Shown piece after piece: positions 16,122-26,603 of a stretch of DNA of 31,037 nucleotides (the first letter of the stretch is position 1; every line of letters begins with the position of its first letter). Under the pieces are notes generated by a model. The model was not told the DNA's origin, searched no databases, and saw nothing but the letters and a program-made list of their open reading frames with translations. Made by a program: the position numbers and the translations under genes. Location: NCBI GenBank assembly GCA_023396115.1, contig JAEWXC010000016.1:1-31037 (forward strand), given 5' to 3'. The stretch comes from Actinomycetes bacterium (GTDB lineage Bacteria; Actinomycetota; Actinomycetes; Propionibacteriales; Nocardioidaceae).

Positions 16122-19058
16122 TCAGTAGTACTCCCGGACGTAGCCGAGGGCCTTCTCGAAGACGTCGTTGTCGCGGATCTTGAACTGCACGTAGAGCGTC
16201 TTCCGCAGTGCTTGGCGGACTTCCTGGTCACCGCGGATGGTGGACTGCCAGCCTTCGAACCGCACGCCACGGACGACCTCGTCGATCCGGTCGACCACGT
16301 TGGACACGATGATCGGCGTCTCGTCGCCTTTCAGCGCTTCGAAGAGCTCGGTTAGCGCGGCCTTGCCCTGCTCCTCGCGAGGGGTCTCGTCCGCCGCCTT
16401 TTCCGCGGCGACCGTGTCGCGGGCGAGCTCCAGGAGCTCGCGCAAGAAGTCGAGGCTGGACTGTTGGATGTCGGCGTATCGCTCTCGCAGATCGTTGAGG
16501 CGCTGCCCGAGCTCGATGAAGACCGGGTTGTTGAGGTGGCGTGCGATGCGAGCTGTGATCTGCTTCTCGATCTCCTCGATCGGCACGTCCTTGCGCTTGC
16601 CTGTCATCAGGTCTTCGATCGTCTGGGCGTCGAGGACGATGGTGTCGCCGCTTTGCGGGATCTCGACCTGGACATGCTCGTTGATCAAGTCGATGGTCTT
16701 GGCCCCGAGCGCGTGCCAGACCAGGCGACCTGCGATGTCAGAGGGACGCACGGATTCATACACGTCGGTGATCCACCGGTAGTCGTCGCGGAAGCCGGCC
16801 AGCATGGGGTCGGGGCTCAGTGCCTCCCATAGCTGCGAGACCACGCTGTACGCCGCACCGAAGGCGTCCTTCGTGACGTCGTCGGCGATCGCGGACTGCG
16901 CCTGGACGAGGCCCTCGTACCCGCCGACGGTACGGTCGACGCCCGGAAAGAAGGCGAGTGCGGTGGCCATCGCCGGCGCGAGCTGCTTCTTGAGCTCCTC
17001 GATGTTGGAGACGACCTGCTGGACGGCGTGCTCGTCGAAGGCGAGCGACTTGGCGACGTCGTCGAAGATGCCGAGGTAGTCGACGATCAGGCCGTGCGTC
17101 TTGTCCGGCGGGTACACGCGGTTGGTGCGGGTGATTGCCTGGAGCAAGGTGTGCTCCTTGAGCGGCTTATCAAGGTACTGGCAGTAGAGGATCGGCGCAT
17201 CGAACCCGGTCAGCAGCTTTGCGGTGACGATGATGATCTTGAGCGGGTCGGCGGGGTCGTTGAAGCGAGCGACGACCTGCTCCAGCTCCTCGGCGCCGGG
17301 GGTCCACTTGGCCCAGTCTGATGAGTCGCCACGCGACTTCGACATGACGATGGTCGATGCCTCGGGGCCGAGGTGCGCGTCGAGCTCGTTCTTGTAGGCG
17401 ACACAGGAGGCCTTGTCGTAGGCGACGACCTGGGCTTTGAAGCCCTGCGGCTCGACCTTCGCCTGGAAGTGCGCCGCGATGTCGGCAGCGATCTTCGCGA
17501 TGCGTGAAGGCGTCTTGATCAGAACCTCGATCGAGGCCGCCTTCTTCGACAGCGTGATCTTGTCGCTCTCGGAAAGGTCGCGGTCGCGAGCGAGTTCCTC
17601 GAATGCCGCGTCGATCGCCTCTTGGTCGATGTGGATCTCTGACAGGCGCGGTTCGAAGTGCAAGGGCAGGGTTGCGCCGTCGCGGATGGAGTCGTGGAAC
17701 GAGTACCGCGACAGGTAGCCGCCCTCGTCTTCGGGGGCACCGAACCACTTGAAGGTGTTGCGGTCGCGCCGGTTGATCGGGGTGCCGGTCAACCCGAAGA
17801 GGTAGGCGTTGGGCAGCGCCTCGCGCATCTTCTGCCCGTAGTCGCCCTCCTGGGAGCGGTGGGCCTCGTCGACCATCGCGATGATGTTCTGTCGTGCGTC
17901 GAGTACGCCGGGCGCTTCGCCGAACTTGTGGATCGTGGTGATGATGATCTTCCGGGCGCCCTGGCTGAGCAGCGTCTGGAGCTGCGCCCGGGAATCGGTG
18001 GACACCAAGCCTGGCACGTCGGAGGCGTTGAAGGTGCCCGTGATCTGGGTGTCCAGATCGATGCGGTCGACCACGATCAGGATCGTCGGGTTGGTCAACT
18101 CGGCCATAGCACGCAGTTTGAGTGCAGTGAAGACCATCAGCAGCGACTTCCCCGATCCCTGGAAATGCCAGATCAGGCCCTGCTTGACCTTTCCGAGCAG
18201 CACCCGGTCGACGATCAGGTTGGTTGCCTGGAACTGCTGGAATCGCGCGATGATCTTGATCTTGCGGTGCTTCTTGTCGGTCGCGTAGAGGGTGAAGAAG
18301 CGAAGGAACTCGAGCACCGCACGCGGGGTCAGGACGCCCTCGACGGCCTCGCGGACCGCGACGAGCCCGATCTTTGCTGGTGCGTCCTCGTCGGTCGGGT
18401 CCTCCCGCCAAGGTCCCCACAGCTCGACCGGCATGCCGATGGTGCCGTAGCGGAAGTCCTTGCCCTCAGTCGCGAAAGTGAACACGTTGGGCACGAAGAA
18501 CTGCGGGACGCTCTGCTCGTAGTCGTCGTGGATCTGCGCGGCACCGTCGATCCAGGTGTACGCCGGTCGGATCGGCGTCTTCGCTTCGCCCACGACCAGC
18601 GGCAGGCCGTTGCACCACAGCACCAGGTCGAACCGCTTCTCCAGGCGACCCTGCTTGTAGGTCACCTCGGTCGAAACGATCCACTGGTTGGACGAGTCCT
18701 CGTCGAGGTTGTCGAAGTCGATCAGCCGGACCGTGGTGTGCTCTCCGTTCGGACCGAACGGCATCGACTTCTGCCCGGTCAGCCACGCCATGAATTCCTC
18801 GTTGGCGACCACCGGGTGAGGGCTGTTGCGAGCCGCGATCAGGATCGCGCGCAGGTTGTAGATGACCTCGTCAGCCTTCGCTGGGTCCGCCTCGATCTCG
18901 GGGTTGAGGTTGATCAGCGCACTCTTGAGTACACCTTCCAGCAGCACCTCGTCGGTACGACGCGGCAGCTCGTTGCCCGGCACGAACTGGACGTCGATGG
19001 ACTGCACCAGGTCACGGAGGAAGTCGCGCACAGAGTTCGCCTCGTTGAACTGCGCCAT
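16122..19058 (-). CDS. hsdR: Type I restriction enzyme, R subunit
   Basis: A 978-residue HsdR. The nuclease core is seen as Asp144 (RFDLVLW), Glu158 and Lys160 (VVGEAKTP). The motor domain has Walker A FQGSGKS at about 299-305 and DEAH at 397-400; SF2 motifs follow (LFGLTGTPI, later TGFDAPILYCQYLDKPL and QAITRTNRVYP). The C-terminal ~250 residues are helical and should dock on the methylase. HsdR drives ATP-dependent DNA translocation and cleavage when the target is unmethylated. The ATG at 19058 shares its A with the TGA of hsdS (TGATG), which sets this start rather than an earlier one. It is the last gene of the operon and looks intact. Confidence 0.95.
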   Translation of the reverse strand: MAQFNEANSVRDFLRDLVQSIDVQFVPGNELPRRTDEVLLEGVLKSALINLNPEIEADPAKADEVIYNLRAILIAARNSPHPVVANEEFMAWLTGQKSMPFGPNGEHTTVRLIDFDNLDEDSSNQWIVSTEVTYKQGRLEKRFDLVLWCNGLPLVVGEAKTPIRPAYTWIDGAAQIHDDYEQSVPQFFVPNVFTFATEGKDFRYGTIGMPVELWGPWREDPTDEDAPAKIGLVAVREAVEGVLTPRAVLEFLRFFTLYATDKKHRKIKIIARFQQFQATNLIVDRVLLGKVKQGLIWHFQGSGKSLLMVFTALKLRAMAELTNPTILIVVDRIDLDTQITGTFNASDVPGLVSTDSRAQLQTLLSQGARKIIITTIHKFGEAPGVLDARQNIIAMVDEAHRSQEGDYGQKMREALPNAYLFGLTGTPINRRDRNTFKWFGAPEDEGGYLSRYSFHDSIRDGATLPLHFEPRLSEIHIDQEAIDAAFEELARDRDLSESDKITLSKKAASIEVLIKTPSRIAKIAADIAAHFQAKVEPQGFKAQVVAYDKASCVAYKNELDAHLGPEASTIVMSKSRGDSSDWAKWTPGAEELEQVVARFNDPADPLKIIIVTAKLLTGFDAPILYCQYLDKPLKEHTLLQAITRTNRVYPPDKTHGLIVDYLGIFDDVAKSLAFDEHAVQQVVSNIEELKKQLAPAMATALAFFPGVDRTVGGYEGLVQAQSAIADDVTKDAFGAAYSVVSQLWEALSPDPMLAGFRDDYRWITDVYESVRPSDIAGRLVWHALGAKTIDLINEHVQVEIPQSGDTIVLDAQTIEDLMTGKRKDVPIEEIEKQITARIARHLNNPVFIELGQRLNDLRERYADIQQSSLDFLRELLELARDTVAAEKAADETPREEQGKAALTELFEALKGDETPIIVSNVVDRIDEVVRGVRFEGWQSTIRGDQEVRQALRKTLYVQFKIRDNDVFEKALGYVREYY

Positions 19059-20254
19059 CAGTTGCCCCCGAAGACTTCCGCCAACACTGACGCACATGCT
19101 TCAGTCACGGCATCGCGCTCGGTGCGGAGTCGATCGGTGAGCGACTCCAAACGCTGGCTCTTCTCGATCATTGACGATTGCTCGGAGTCGTCCAGTGCGG
19201 GCACCGAGATCGTCTGCAACGAGCGCTCATTGATTCCTGGCATCGTCGTTCCCGGCGCATTCCTCAGCAGCGTGTCCATGGCGGTCGGCGCCGAGAGCGC
19301 GAGCCGAAGGAACTCCGGACTCAGGCTGGCATCCTCGGAGAGACGAATGGAGATGCAGTCGGAGCTGATGATCCACCCAGCCTGTTCCGGTGTGATGATC
19401 GCCGAGCGACCAACGTCTCCCTTTCGCATCATCACGATGTCACCGGCGGCCACCTGCCACCGTTTCAGTTCCTCAGCGCGGGTTGGCGGAAGCGTGCTTC
19501 TGGGATCGGCCGTCGCGCGACCCTCGCGAATGTGCGAGGGATGGATGACCGGGATGCCGCCCTCGATGAACTCCTTCGCGCTCAGCGTGCTTCCGAACGG
19601 TCCTGTCAGCAGCGTCAGCTCCTTCGCGGCGATCAGCTCACCGACGGTCCGATGCCGCGCCTTGTCGAGGCCTTTGATCGTCTCGTCCAGCCAGACTCGG
19701 TGCGCTGCGAGCGCAGCGTCTCGCGACTCCCACAGGGCACGCTTGTGGCGCTCCATGGCCCAGAGGAGGTCAGTGATGCGCTTCTGCTCGTCGAGGGGCG
19801 GGAGGTCGAACTCGTACCGCTGGAATGGTCCCCAAAGCAGTCGGGGGTTCATCGAACCAGTGGCCTCGGCGGTGGCGTACGCGATGAAAGCGTCGGAAGC
19901 GAGGACGAAGGGGAGAAACTCTTGGAGCAGCCCCGTCTCAGGGATGGCATCGAGGACGTAGGTCTTGTCAGCTACGACTCCTGAGAAGTCGACAATGCCG
20001 CACTTGCGCAGGTAGGGGCGTGCGGAAACGAAGAGGACCTGTCTGGCCTCGAAGACGTAGCGGAATGTGGAACCCATCTGGCCGTCGCCTGCGTCGCCCC
20101 AGCGGTCGATGGTGATCGAATCGCCGTCGATGTGGCCGCCGGCGACGTACCTTTCGACGCCGACTTCGAAAGGGTCGACCTGCCTGCGGGAGCGGCGGAT
20201 GACGTCGCCGAGGCGGACGCGCTTCCAGGCAGACTTGTCGAGGTTGAGGCTCAC
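19058..20254 (-). CDS. hsdS: Type I restriction enzyme, specificity subunit
   Basis: A 398-residue HsdS with two target-recognition halves. The first half (about 10-160) ends in LPPLDEQKRI at 151-160, the conserved junction to the first spacer helix (to ~200, RALWESRDAALAAHRVW). The second half (about 203-363) ends in the weaker match VPALDDSEQSSMI, followed by the second helix. Two TRDs imply a bipartite target; the bases cannot be read from sequence alone. The GTG at 20254 overlaps the upstream hsdM stop (GTGA). The size is typical and nothing looks broken. Confidence 0.92.
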   Translation of the reverse strand: MSLNLDKSAWKRVRLGDVIRRSRRQVDPFEVGVERYVAGGHIDGDSITIDRWGDAGDGQMGSTFRYVFEARQVLFVSARPYLRKCGIVDFSGVVADKTYVLDAIPETGLLQEFLPFVLASDAFIAYATAEATGSMNPRLLWGPFQRYEFDLPPLDEQKRITDLLWAMERHKRALWESRDAALAAHRVWLDETIKGLDKARHRTVGELIAAKELTLLTGPFGSTLSAKEFIEGGIPVIHPSHIREGRATADPRSTLPPTRAEELKRWQVAAGDIVMMRKGDVGRSAIITPEQAGWIISSDCISIRLSEDASLSPEFLRLALSAPTAMDTLLRNAPGTTMPGINERSLQTISVPALDDSEQSSMIEKSQRLESLTDRLRTERDAVTEACASVLAEVFGGN

Positions 20255-21756
20255 GCGGTGACCTCCACGCGCAACTGCGCGAGGACGGCCGTGACCGCTG
20301 AGTCGACGTCAGCAGAGGCCGCGCGCCAAACGTCCACCGCGGCGATCGTGTCGGAGGCCGCGGTTCCGTCGCCGGCTACCGGAGTAGTCGCCTCGACTTT
20401 CACATAGGCAGGGATCGCGAGGCTGTGACTCTTCGCCGCGATCTGCTCAAGGCTCGCGACTGCAGCGAACCCCGACTCGTCCGCGAATCGACGGTATGCG
20501 TCGAGCATCCGTTGCTGGTTCGCTTCGCTGAGGAACGACTGCACTCCGGACCGGTAGTACTCATTCTTCGCGTCAACGAAGAGCACCTTGCGCCGACGCT
20601 CCGCGGGTTTGTTGGCGTTCAGGACGAGGACGATGGCCTCCATACCCGAGTTGTAGAACAGGCCGTGCGCCAACCCGATGACGGCTTCAACGAGGTCCGA
20701 CTCGACCATGGCGCGACGTACTGCCGCTTCCGCGACACGGTGCAGAACCCCGTGTGGAAGCAGAATCGCAGCCCGGCCAGTCTCGGGGTCGAGACTCTTG
20801 GCGATGTGCTGAATAAAGGCGTAGTCGGCCGCACTCTGCGGCGGGACGCCCCAGACGCTTCGGCCATACCGGTCCTTGGCGAAGGCGGCGCGGTTCCATG
20901 TCTTGATCGAGTAGGGCGGGTTGGCGAGCACGACGCCAAACGTCTGGAGTCCAGCCTTCTCATCGAGGAACGCCGGCCGGCTCAGGGTGTCGCCGTGGGC
21001 GATGTGGCCGTCGGTGATGCCGTGGAGGAACAGGTTCATCCGCGCGATGGCGGAGGTCCCGTAGTTGATCTCCTGGCCGTAGAGCCGCAGGTTGCGCCAC
21101 TCCTTGCCCTGCCGCTTGAGCTCCGCGGCGGTGGAGATGAGCATGCCGCCGGTGCCGCAAGTCGGGTCGTAGACGGACTCCCCGGGTTGGGGTTCGAGCA
21201 TCATGGTCATCAGGTGGACGAGCGTGCGGTTGGTGTAGAACTCCTGCGCGGTGTGGCCGGAGTCGTCGGCGAACTTCTTGATCAGGTACTCGTAGCCGTT
21301 GCCGAGCTCGTCCTCCGGCAGGTTCGCGATCGAGAGCGTCTTCGTGGAGAAGTGCTCGATCAGGTCGGACAGCGTTGAGTCGGGCAGCAGGTCCTTATTG
21401 CCCCAGTCGCCGTCACCGAAGACGCCCGGCAGGGTGTCCGGGTTGGCCTTCTCGATCGCCCGCATCGCGTGGAGGAGGTGGGTGCCGATGTTCTGGGTGA
21501 CGCCGCGAATGTCATCCCAGTGGCAGCCGTCGGGGATCGCGAACCGATGGTTTTCCGGGAGGTCGGCGAGCTGCTCGTCGTCGTACACCTCCATCGCGGC
21601 CGCGTGCTCCTCGTCGTAGACGTCTGAGATCCGCTTCAGGAAGACGAGCGGGAAGATGTACTGCTTGTAGTCGCCGGCGTCGATGAGCCCGCGGAGCACT
21701 GTCGCGGCGCCCCAGAGATAGTTCTCAAGCTCCCGTTGGCTGATCCTGGACGTCAC
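20251..21756 (-). CDS. hsdM: Type I N6-adenine methyltransferase subunit, second HsdM
   Basis: A 501-residue HsdM. The SAM-binding motif I reads DPTCGTGGM (197-205), the catalytic motif IV NPPY (279-282), and the N-terminal HsdM helical domain has YIFPLVFLKRISDVY. The usual F/YYTPR signature before motif I is here FYTNR (173-177), with Asn for Pro. The start GTG at 21756 overlaps the stop of the other hsdM (GTGA) and gives the first residues VTSRISQRELENYL. The gene is clearly homologous to its neighbour but far from identical, so the pair is an old one. It is kept in frame and complete. Confidence 0.92.
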   Translation of the reverse strand: MTSRISQRELENYLWGAATVLRGLIDAGDYKQYIFPLVFLKRISDVYDEEHAAAMEVYDDEQLADLPENHRFAIPDGCHWDDIRGVTQNIGTHLLHAMRAIEKANPDTLPGVFGDGDWGNKDLLPDSTLSDLIEHFSTKTLSIANLPEDELGNGYEYLIKKFADDSGHTAQEFYTNRTLVHLMTMMLEPQPGESVYDPTCGTGGMLISTAAELKRQGKEWRNLRLYGQEINYGTSAIARMNLFLHGITDGHIAHGDTLSRPAFLDEKAGLQTFGVVLANPPYSIKTWNRAAFAKDRYGRSVWGVPPQSAADYAFIQHIAKSLDPETGRAAILLPHGVLHRVAEAAVRRAMVESDLVEAVIGLAHGLFYNSGMEAIVLVLNANKPAERRRKVLFVDAKNEYYRSGVQSFLSEANQQRMLDAYRRFADESGFAAVASLEQIAAKSHSLAIPAYVKVEATTPVAGDGTAASDTIAAVDVWRAASADVDSAVTAVLAQLRVEVTA

Positions 21757-23300
21757 GCGGACAGACCCCACTTCGCCAGTTCTGCTTCGAGCGCTGCACA
21801 GGTCTCGGTCGCAGCGGCGTGGGCTGCTTCGAGATCGGCGAGCGCCTCGGCCAGCGTGAGCTTCTCGCCATCATCGGTCGGCGCGACGTAGAGGGGAATG
21901 TTCAGGTTGAAGTCATTGGCTTCGATCTCGGACAGGTCGACCACGCGGGAGCGGCCCTCGGTGTCGGAGTAGAGCTCGTACGCGTCCAGGATCGCCTCGG
22001 CGTGCTCCGGCTCGAGGGTGTTCTGGTTTCGGCCGCGCTTGAACAGGTCCTCGGCGTTGATGAAGAGGACCTTGTTCTTCTCGTCCGGCTGTTTGACCAC
22101 TCGAAGGATGAGGACACACGCGGCCAGTCCTGTGCCGTAGAAGAGGTTGGGCGCGAGCCCAATGACGGCGTCGACGGCATCGGACTCGAGGATGTGCCTG
22201 CGGATGCGAGCTTCGGCACCTTGCCGGAACAGGGCTCCCTGGGGCAGGACGACAGCGACACGTCCGGTCCTCGGGCGCGCGGAGGTGAGCATGTGCTGTA
22301 CCCACGCCCAGTCGGCGTACCCCTTGGGCGGAACGCCCCCGAGCTGATTGCGGCCCCACTTGTCGGATCCCCACTCAGGCTCGCCCCAGTTCTTGAGTGA
22401 GAACGGCGGGTTCGCGACCACGCAGTCGAACTGGGCGAGGTGGTTGCCGGTATAGAAGGCGGGGTTGCGGAGCGTGTCTTCGCGCGCGATCTTGAAGTCC
22501 TCGACGCCGTGAAGCAGGAGGTTCATCCGGGCGATCGCCGAGGTGGCGAGCACCTTCTCCTGGCCGTAGAGCTTGCCCCATAGGGTCTTGGGGCTACCAC
22601 CAGCCGCCTTCACGTGCTCGATAACCTCGATCAGCATGCCGCCAGTCCCGCAAGCAGGGTCGTAGACGGTCTCGCCTTCCTTCGGGTCGAGGATGTTGAT
22701 CAGCAGGGCGACCACCGAACGAGGCGTGTAGTACTCGCCCGCCTTTTTGTTCGACTGATCGGCGAACCGCTTGATGAGGTACTCGTAGGCGTTGCCGAAC
22801 ACGTCCGGGGGAACCGCGGCGTTGGTCAGCGCCTTCGTCGAGAAGTGTTCGATGAGGTCGGCGAGCTTGCGGTCGGGGAGCTTGTCCTTGTTGGTCCAGC
22901 TCGCGTTGCCGAAGATCCCGTAGAGGGTGTCGGGATTGGCCTTCTCGATCTCCCGGAACGCGGTCTGCAGAGCAGTGCCGATGTTCTCCGCGTGACTGCG
23001 CACTTCCTCCCAGAGGCTGCCCGACGGGATCGCGAACCGGTGGTTCTCGGCGAACAGCGCGAATTCGTGATCCCCGCCCGACTCGTCGAGCGCCTGTGCG
23101 TACTCCTCAAGGTACACGTCGCTGATCCGCTTGAAGAACATCAGCGGGAAGATGTAGGCCTTGAAGTCGGCCTGGTCGATGCTCCCGCGGAGCAGGTCCG
23201 CGGCCGCCGCCAGGTACTGCTCGAGCTCGGAGAGGGTCAGCGGCTCGACGCCCTGGGGCATCAGGGCGAGCGCAGCCACGCGCGCCTCGTCCTCGGTCAT
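21753..23300 (-). CDS. hsdM: Type I N6-adenine methyltransferase subunit, first HsdM
   Basis: A 515-residue HsdM and first gene of the RM operon. YYTPR is at 190-194, motif I DPACGTGGM at 214-222, and motif IV NPPF at 297-300. The N-terminal domain has YIFPLMFFKRISDVY, very close to the same segment in the second HsdM. The last ~45 residues form a helix (ADLEAAHAAATETCAALEAEL) typical of HsdM tails that hold HsdS. ATG 23300 has GAGGAG 5 nt upstream. With two unlike HsdM subunits and one HsdS, the enzyme may be a heterodimeric methylase in which each subunit serves one half-site; this is inference. Confidence 0.92.
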   Translation of the reverse strand: MTEDEARVAALALMPQGVEPLTLSELEQYLAAAADLLRGSIDQADFKAYIFPLMFFKRISDVYLEEYAQALDESGGDHEFALFAENHRFAIPSGSLWEEVRSHAENIGTALQTAFREIEKANPDTLYGIFGNASWTNKDKLPDRKLADLIEHFSTKALTNAAVPPDVFGNAYEYLIKRFADQSNKKAGEYYTPRSVVALLINILDPKEGETVYDPACGTGGMLIEVIEHVKAAGGSPKTLWGKLYGQEKVLATSAIARMNLLLHGVEDFKIAREDTLRNPAFYTGNHLAQFDCVVANPPFSLKNWGEPEWGSDKWGRNQLGGVPPKGYADWAWVQHMLTSARPRTGRVAVVLPQGALFRQGAEARIRRHILESDAVDAVIGLAPNLFYGTGLAACVLILRVVKQPDEKNKVLFINAEDLFKRGRNQNTLEPEHAEAILDAYELYSDTEGRSRVVDLSEIEANDFNLNIPLYVAPTDDGEKLTLAEALADLEAAHAAATETCAALEAELAKWGLSA

Positions 23301-23408
23301 ACGGCTCCTCATCGTCGCTGCAGAACTACGCAACGATCACCGTATCCACCATCGGTCAGACGCGCTGTCGAACCGGCGCCGCATGGCTACCGACGCTTCG
23401 TTCCAGCC

Positions 23409-24536
23409 TCATGGGGCGGAGTCGGAAGGTGCCACCAGGACAAGCGTCGCCGGATCGACGTCATCCCGAGCGCACAAGGTCGGGAGGCTGGAGTCGTCCA
23501 CTTGATCCGGGTCGAGCATCGACGCCGCGAGCATCTGCACCTTGGCCTGCTCGACCGCCGTCGCGACGGACTGCGCCGAGGCCAGCGCGGCATAGAAGGA
23601 CCTCGCGAAAACGATGGCAGCAGTGTCATCGATCGTGTCGGACATGCCGATCACCAACGGGACGGTCTGCAGCAGATCGTCAGCGCCCTCGATGCTCTCG
23701 CATGCGTTAAGAACAACGAGCCGCGGTGGCTCGTCGGTCGCGCCAAGCAGCCGAGCCAGGAGCGAGAAGTCCACGTCGTGTCCGTCTGTGTCACCAGCCT
23801 CGTTCTCCATCCACACCCCGAGCGTGTCGGCGTGCCCCGAGAAGTGCACGACGTGCGGACGGTGGTCATTGAGTCCGTCCAAGAGATCGTTGAACGTCGC
23901 TGCAGGAGCGTGCTCAACGACCACGAGGTCGCGATACTTCGAGCTTCGCAGTCCCTGCTTAACCTGCCGAACCTCTTGGTCTACGCGCAGCCAGGTGCCT
24001 TGCTCAACAACAGAGCCGTCAGGGCTCGTCACCGATGTCTCGGTCGCATCCGGGTTGGAGGTGAGGTAGAGGACGCGGAGCGGCTCCGGCCGGGGTGGTG
24101 TGACCTCGACGTAGCGGACCTGCGCCGGTGGAGCGCTCGCCTGCGCCACCGCCCGAGCGTGGTTGATCTCCTCTCGACGGCGGCGGGTGTCATCGCGGCG
24201 CTGCGCACTTTCCGCGCTCCGCCGCTCCGACGACTCAGCCGTTCGGAGCGACGTGGTCTTCGAAGCGATGCTCTTGTCGACAGTCGCGATGTCCTTCCGC
24301 GCCTTCGCAATCTTGTCCTCGGCGGCCGCCGCCTTCCTCTCCTCGCGCTCGGCTGCTGCAAGAGCCGTCCGTACTGTCGTGGCGCTCCTGGAGCGGCTGG
24401 CCTGCTCGCGCTTCTTCCGCGCCGCCTCGCGAGCGGTGGCCGCGACCTTCTCCTGCGCGGCGATCACCTTCGCGAATCCAGCCTTCTTTGTCTCGAGGCC
24501 CGCGATCTCCCGGCGGAGCGTGTCGCTGCGTGCCAT
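23409..24536 (-). CDS. Coiled-coil/CHAT (caspase-like) protein
   Basis: A 375-residue protein. Residues 1-130 are a long Ala/Arg/Lys/Glu-rich coiled coil. From about 150 there is a CHAT protease domain (LRVLYLTSNP at the start), with the catalytic pair visible as His235 in VVHFSGHAD and Cys279 in LVVLNACES. No signal peptide. CHAT proteases are cut-activated or signal-activated effectors in several bacterial defence systems, where they act on a partner such as a gasdermin or other protein; no partner gene is seen next to this one. The gene stands alone, 108 nt before hsdM (downstream) and 87 nt after the dnaB stop. The start ATG 24536 has a weak RBS. The coiled coil might serve oligomerisation. 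Confidence 0.82.
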   Translation of the reverse strand: MARSDTLRREIAGLETKKAGFAKVIAAQEKVAATAREAARKKREQASRSRSATTVRTALAAAEREERKAAAAEDKIAKARKDIATVDKSIASKTTSLRTAESSERRSAESAQRRDDTRRRREEINHARAVAQASAPPAQVRYVEVTPPRPEPLRVLYLTSNPDATETSVTSPDGSVVEQGTWLRVDQEVRQVKQGLRSSKYRDLVVVEHAPAATFNDLLDGLNDHRPHVVHFSGHADTLGVWMENEAGDTDGHDVDFSLLARLLGATDEPPRLVVLNACESIEGADDLLQTVPLVIGMSDTIDDTAAIVFARSFYAALASAQSVATAVEQAKVQMLAASMLDPDQVDDSSLPTLCARDDVDPATLVLVAPSDSAP

Positions 24537-24570
24537 CGCTCAGTCCAATCTCTACTGAATCAGTGTTCTT

Positions 24571-24592
24571 GAGGCGAAAGTTCGATCGCCTC
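24571..24592 (-). terminator. Weak hairpin between dnaB and CHAT gene
   Basis: Arms at 24571-24577 and 24586-24592 form a perfect 7-bp stem with an 8-nt loop, lying 32 nt past the dnaB stop. On the minus strand no T-run follows; on the plus strand GTTTT follows. It may end dnaB transcription only partly. This is also about where core chromosome meets the island. Confidence 0.35.
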
Positions 24593-24623
24593 GTTTTCGC
24601 TGCATCTCGACACAGGCACACGA

Positions 24624-26045
<1,422 letters not shown>

Positions 26046-26603
26046 CCACGGCCTCCTTCTCGGCTCCCCGGTCCCCTGCCCGGGAGTGCTCTCCCGGTCT
26101 ACCTGCCACCCCCGACACGTGCGCCTCGACGCGACGCGAGGCGGTGCTGAGCGGGTGTGGGACAGGCGCGAACCTACGTGCTGGGAACAGTCCCGGCCAA
26201 GGCCGGACAGCCGAGTTGTCCACAGGCCCCTGTGGAGAAGTTGGTGGAGAACGTGGACGACACGCGTTCACCTGTGCAGGCGCTGGGGACGATGGTGTGG
26301 ACAAGGCCTCCGTCTGGGCGCTGATACCACGTTTGACCTGCACAGACAGCGTTCCCCCAATTGTGGAGAAAAGTTTTTCCGGCGGGGGATGGTTCACCGT
26401 CGCACCACCTCCCGTTCACCTGTTGCTATGTCGACAAACTGCTCCGGAGACAGAGATACCCACACCTCATGCACAGGTTGAGGGTTGGCCGCCGAGCGCC
26501 CGGAAACGGACTTCTCGCAGGTCAACGCGGACAACACCGGTCCCGGCACCGGAGCTGATCGGCTCGTCACCGGAACGTCGGAGGACGCGGGTACGGTGCC
26601 CGG
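26046..26603. promoter_or_regulatory. dnaB/MATE intergenic region with DnaA-box cluster
   Basis: A 558-nt divergent promoter region with no convincing frame. It carries DnaA-box-like 9-mers: TTGTCCACA at 26216-26224 (plus) and at 26296-26304 (minus), TTCTCCACA on the minus strand at 26231-26239 and 26362-26370, and TTGTCGACA at 26429-26437 (minus). The first two face each other in a perfect CCACAGG/CCTGTGG dyad (26220-26235). The actinobacterial DnaA box is TTGTCCACA. DnaA control of dnaB, or a secondary DnaA-binding site, is a fair inference. Confidence 0.65.

Noticed and set aside
17658..19961. 767-codon plus-strand frame across hsdR and hsdS
   Set aside because: Spans two well-identified genes on the other strand, is rich in Arg/Val/Asp typical of mirror frames and has no domain.
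22609..22620. Second parS-like CACGTG site in hsdM
   Set aside because: Only the core hexamer and one flank match, and it is within coding sequence.
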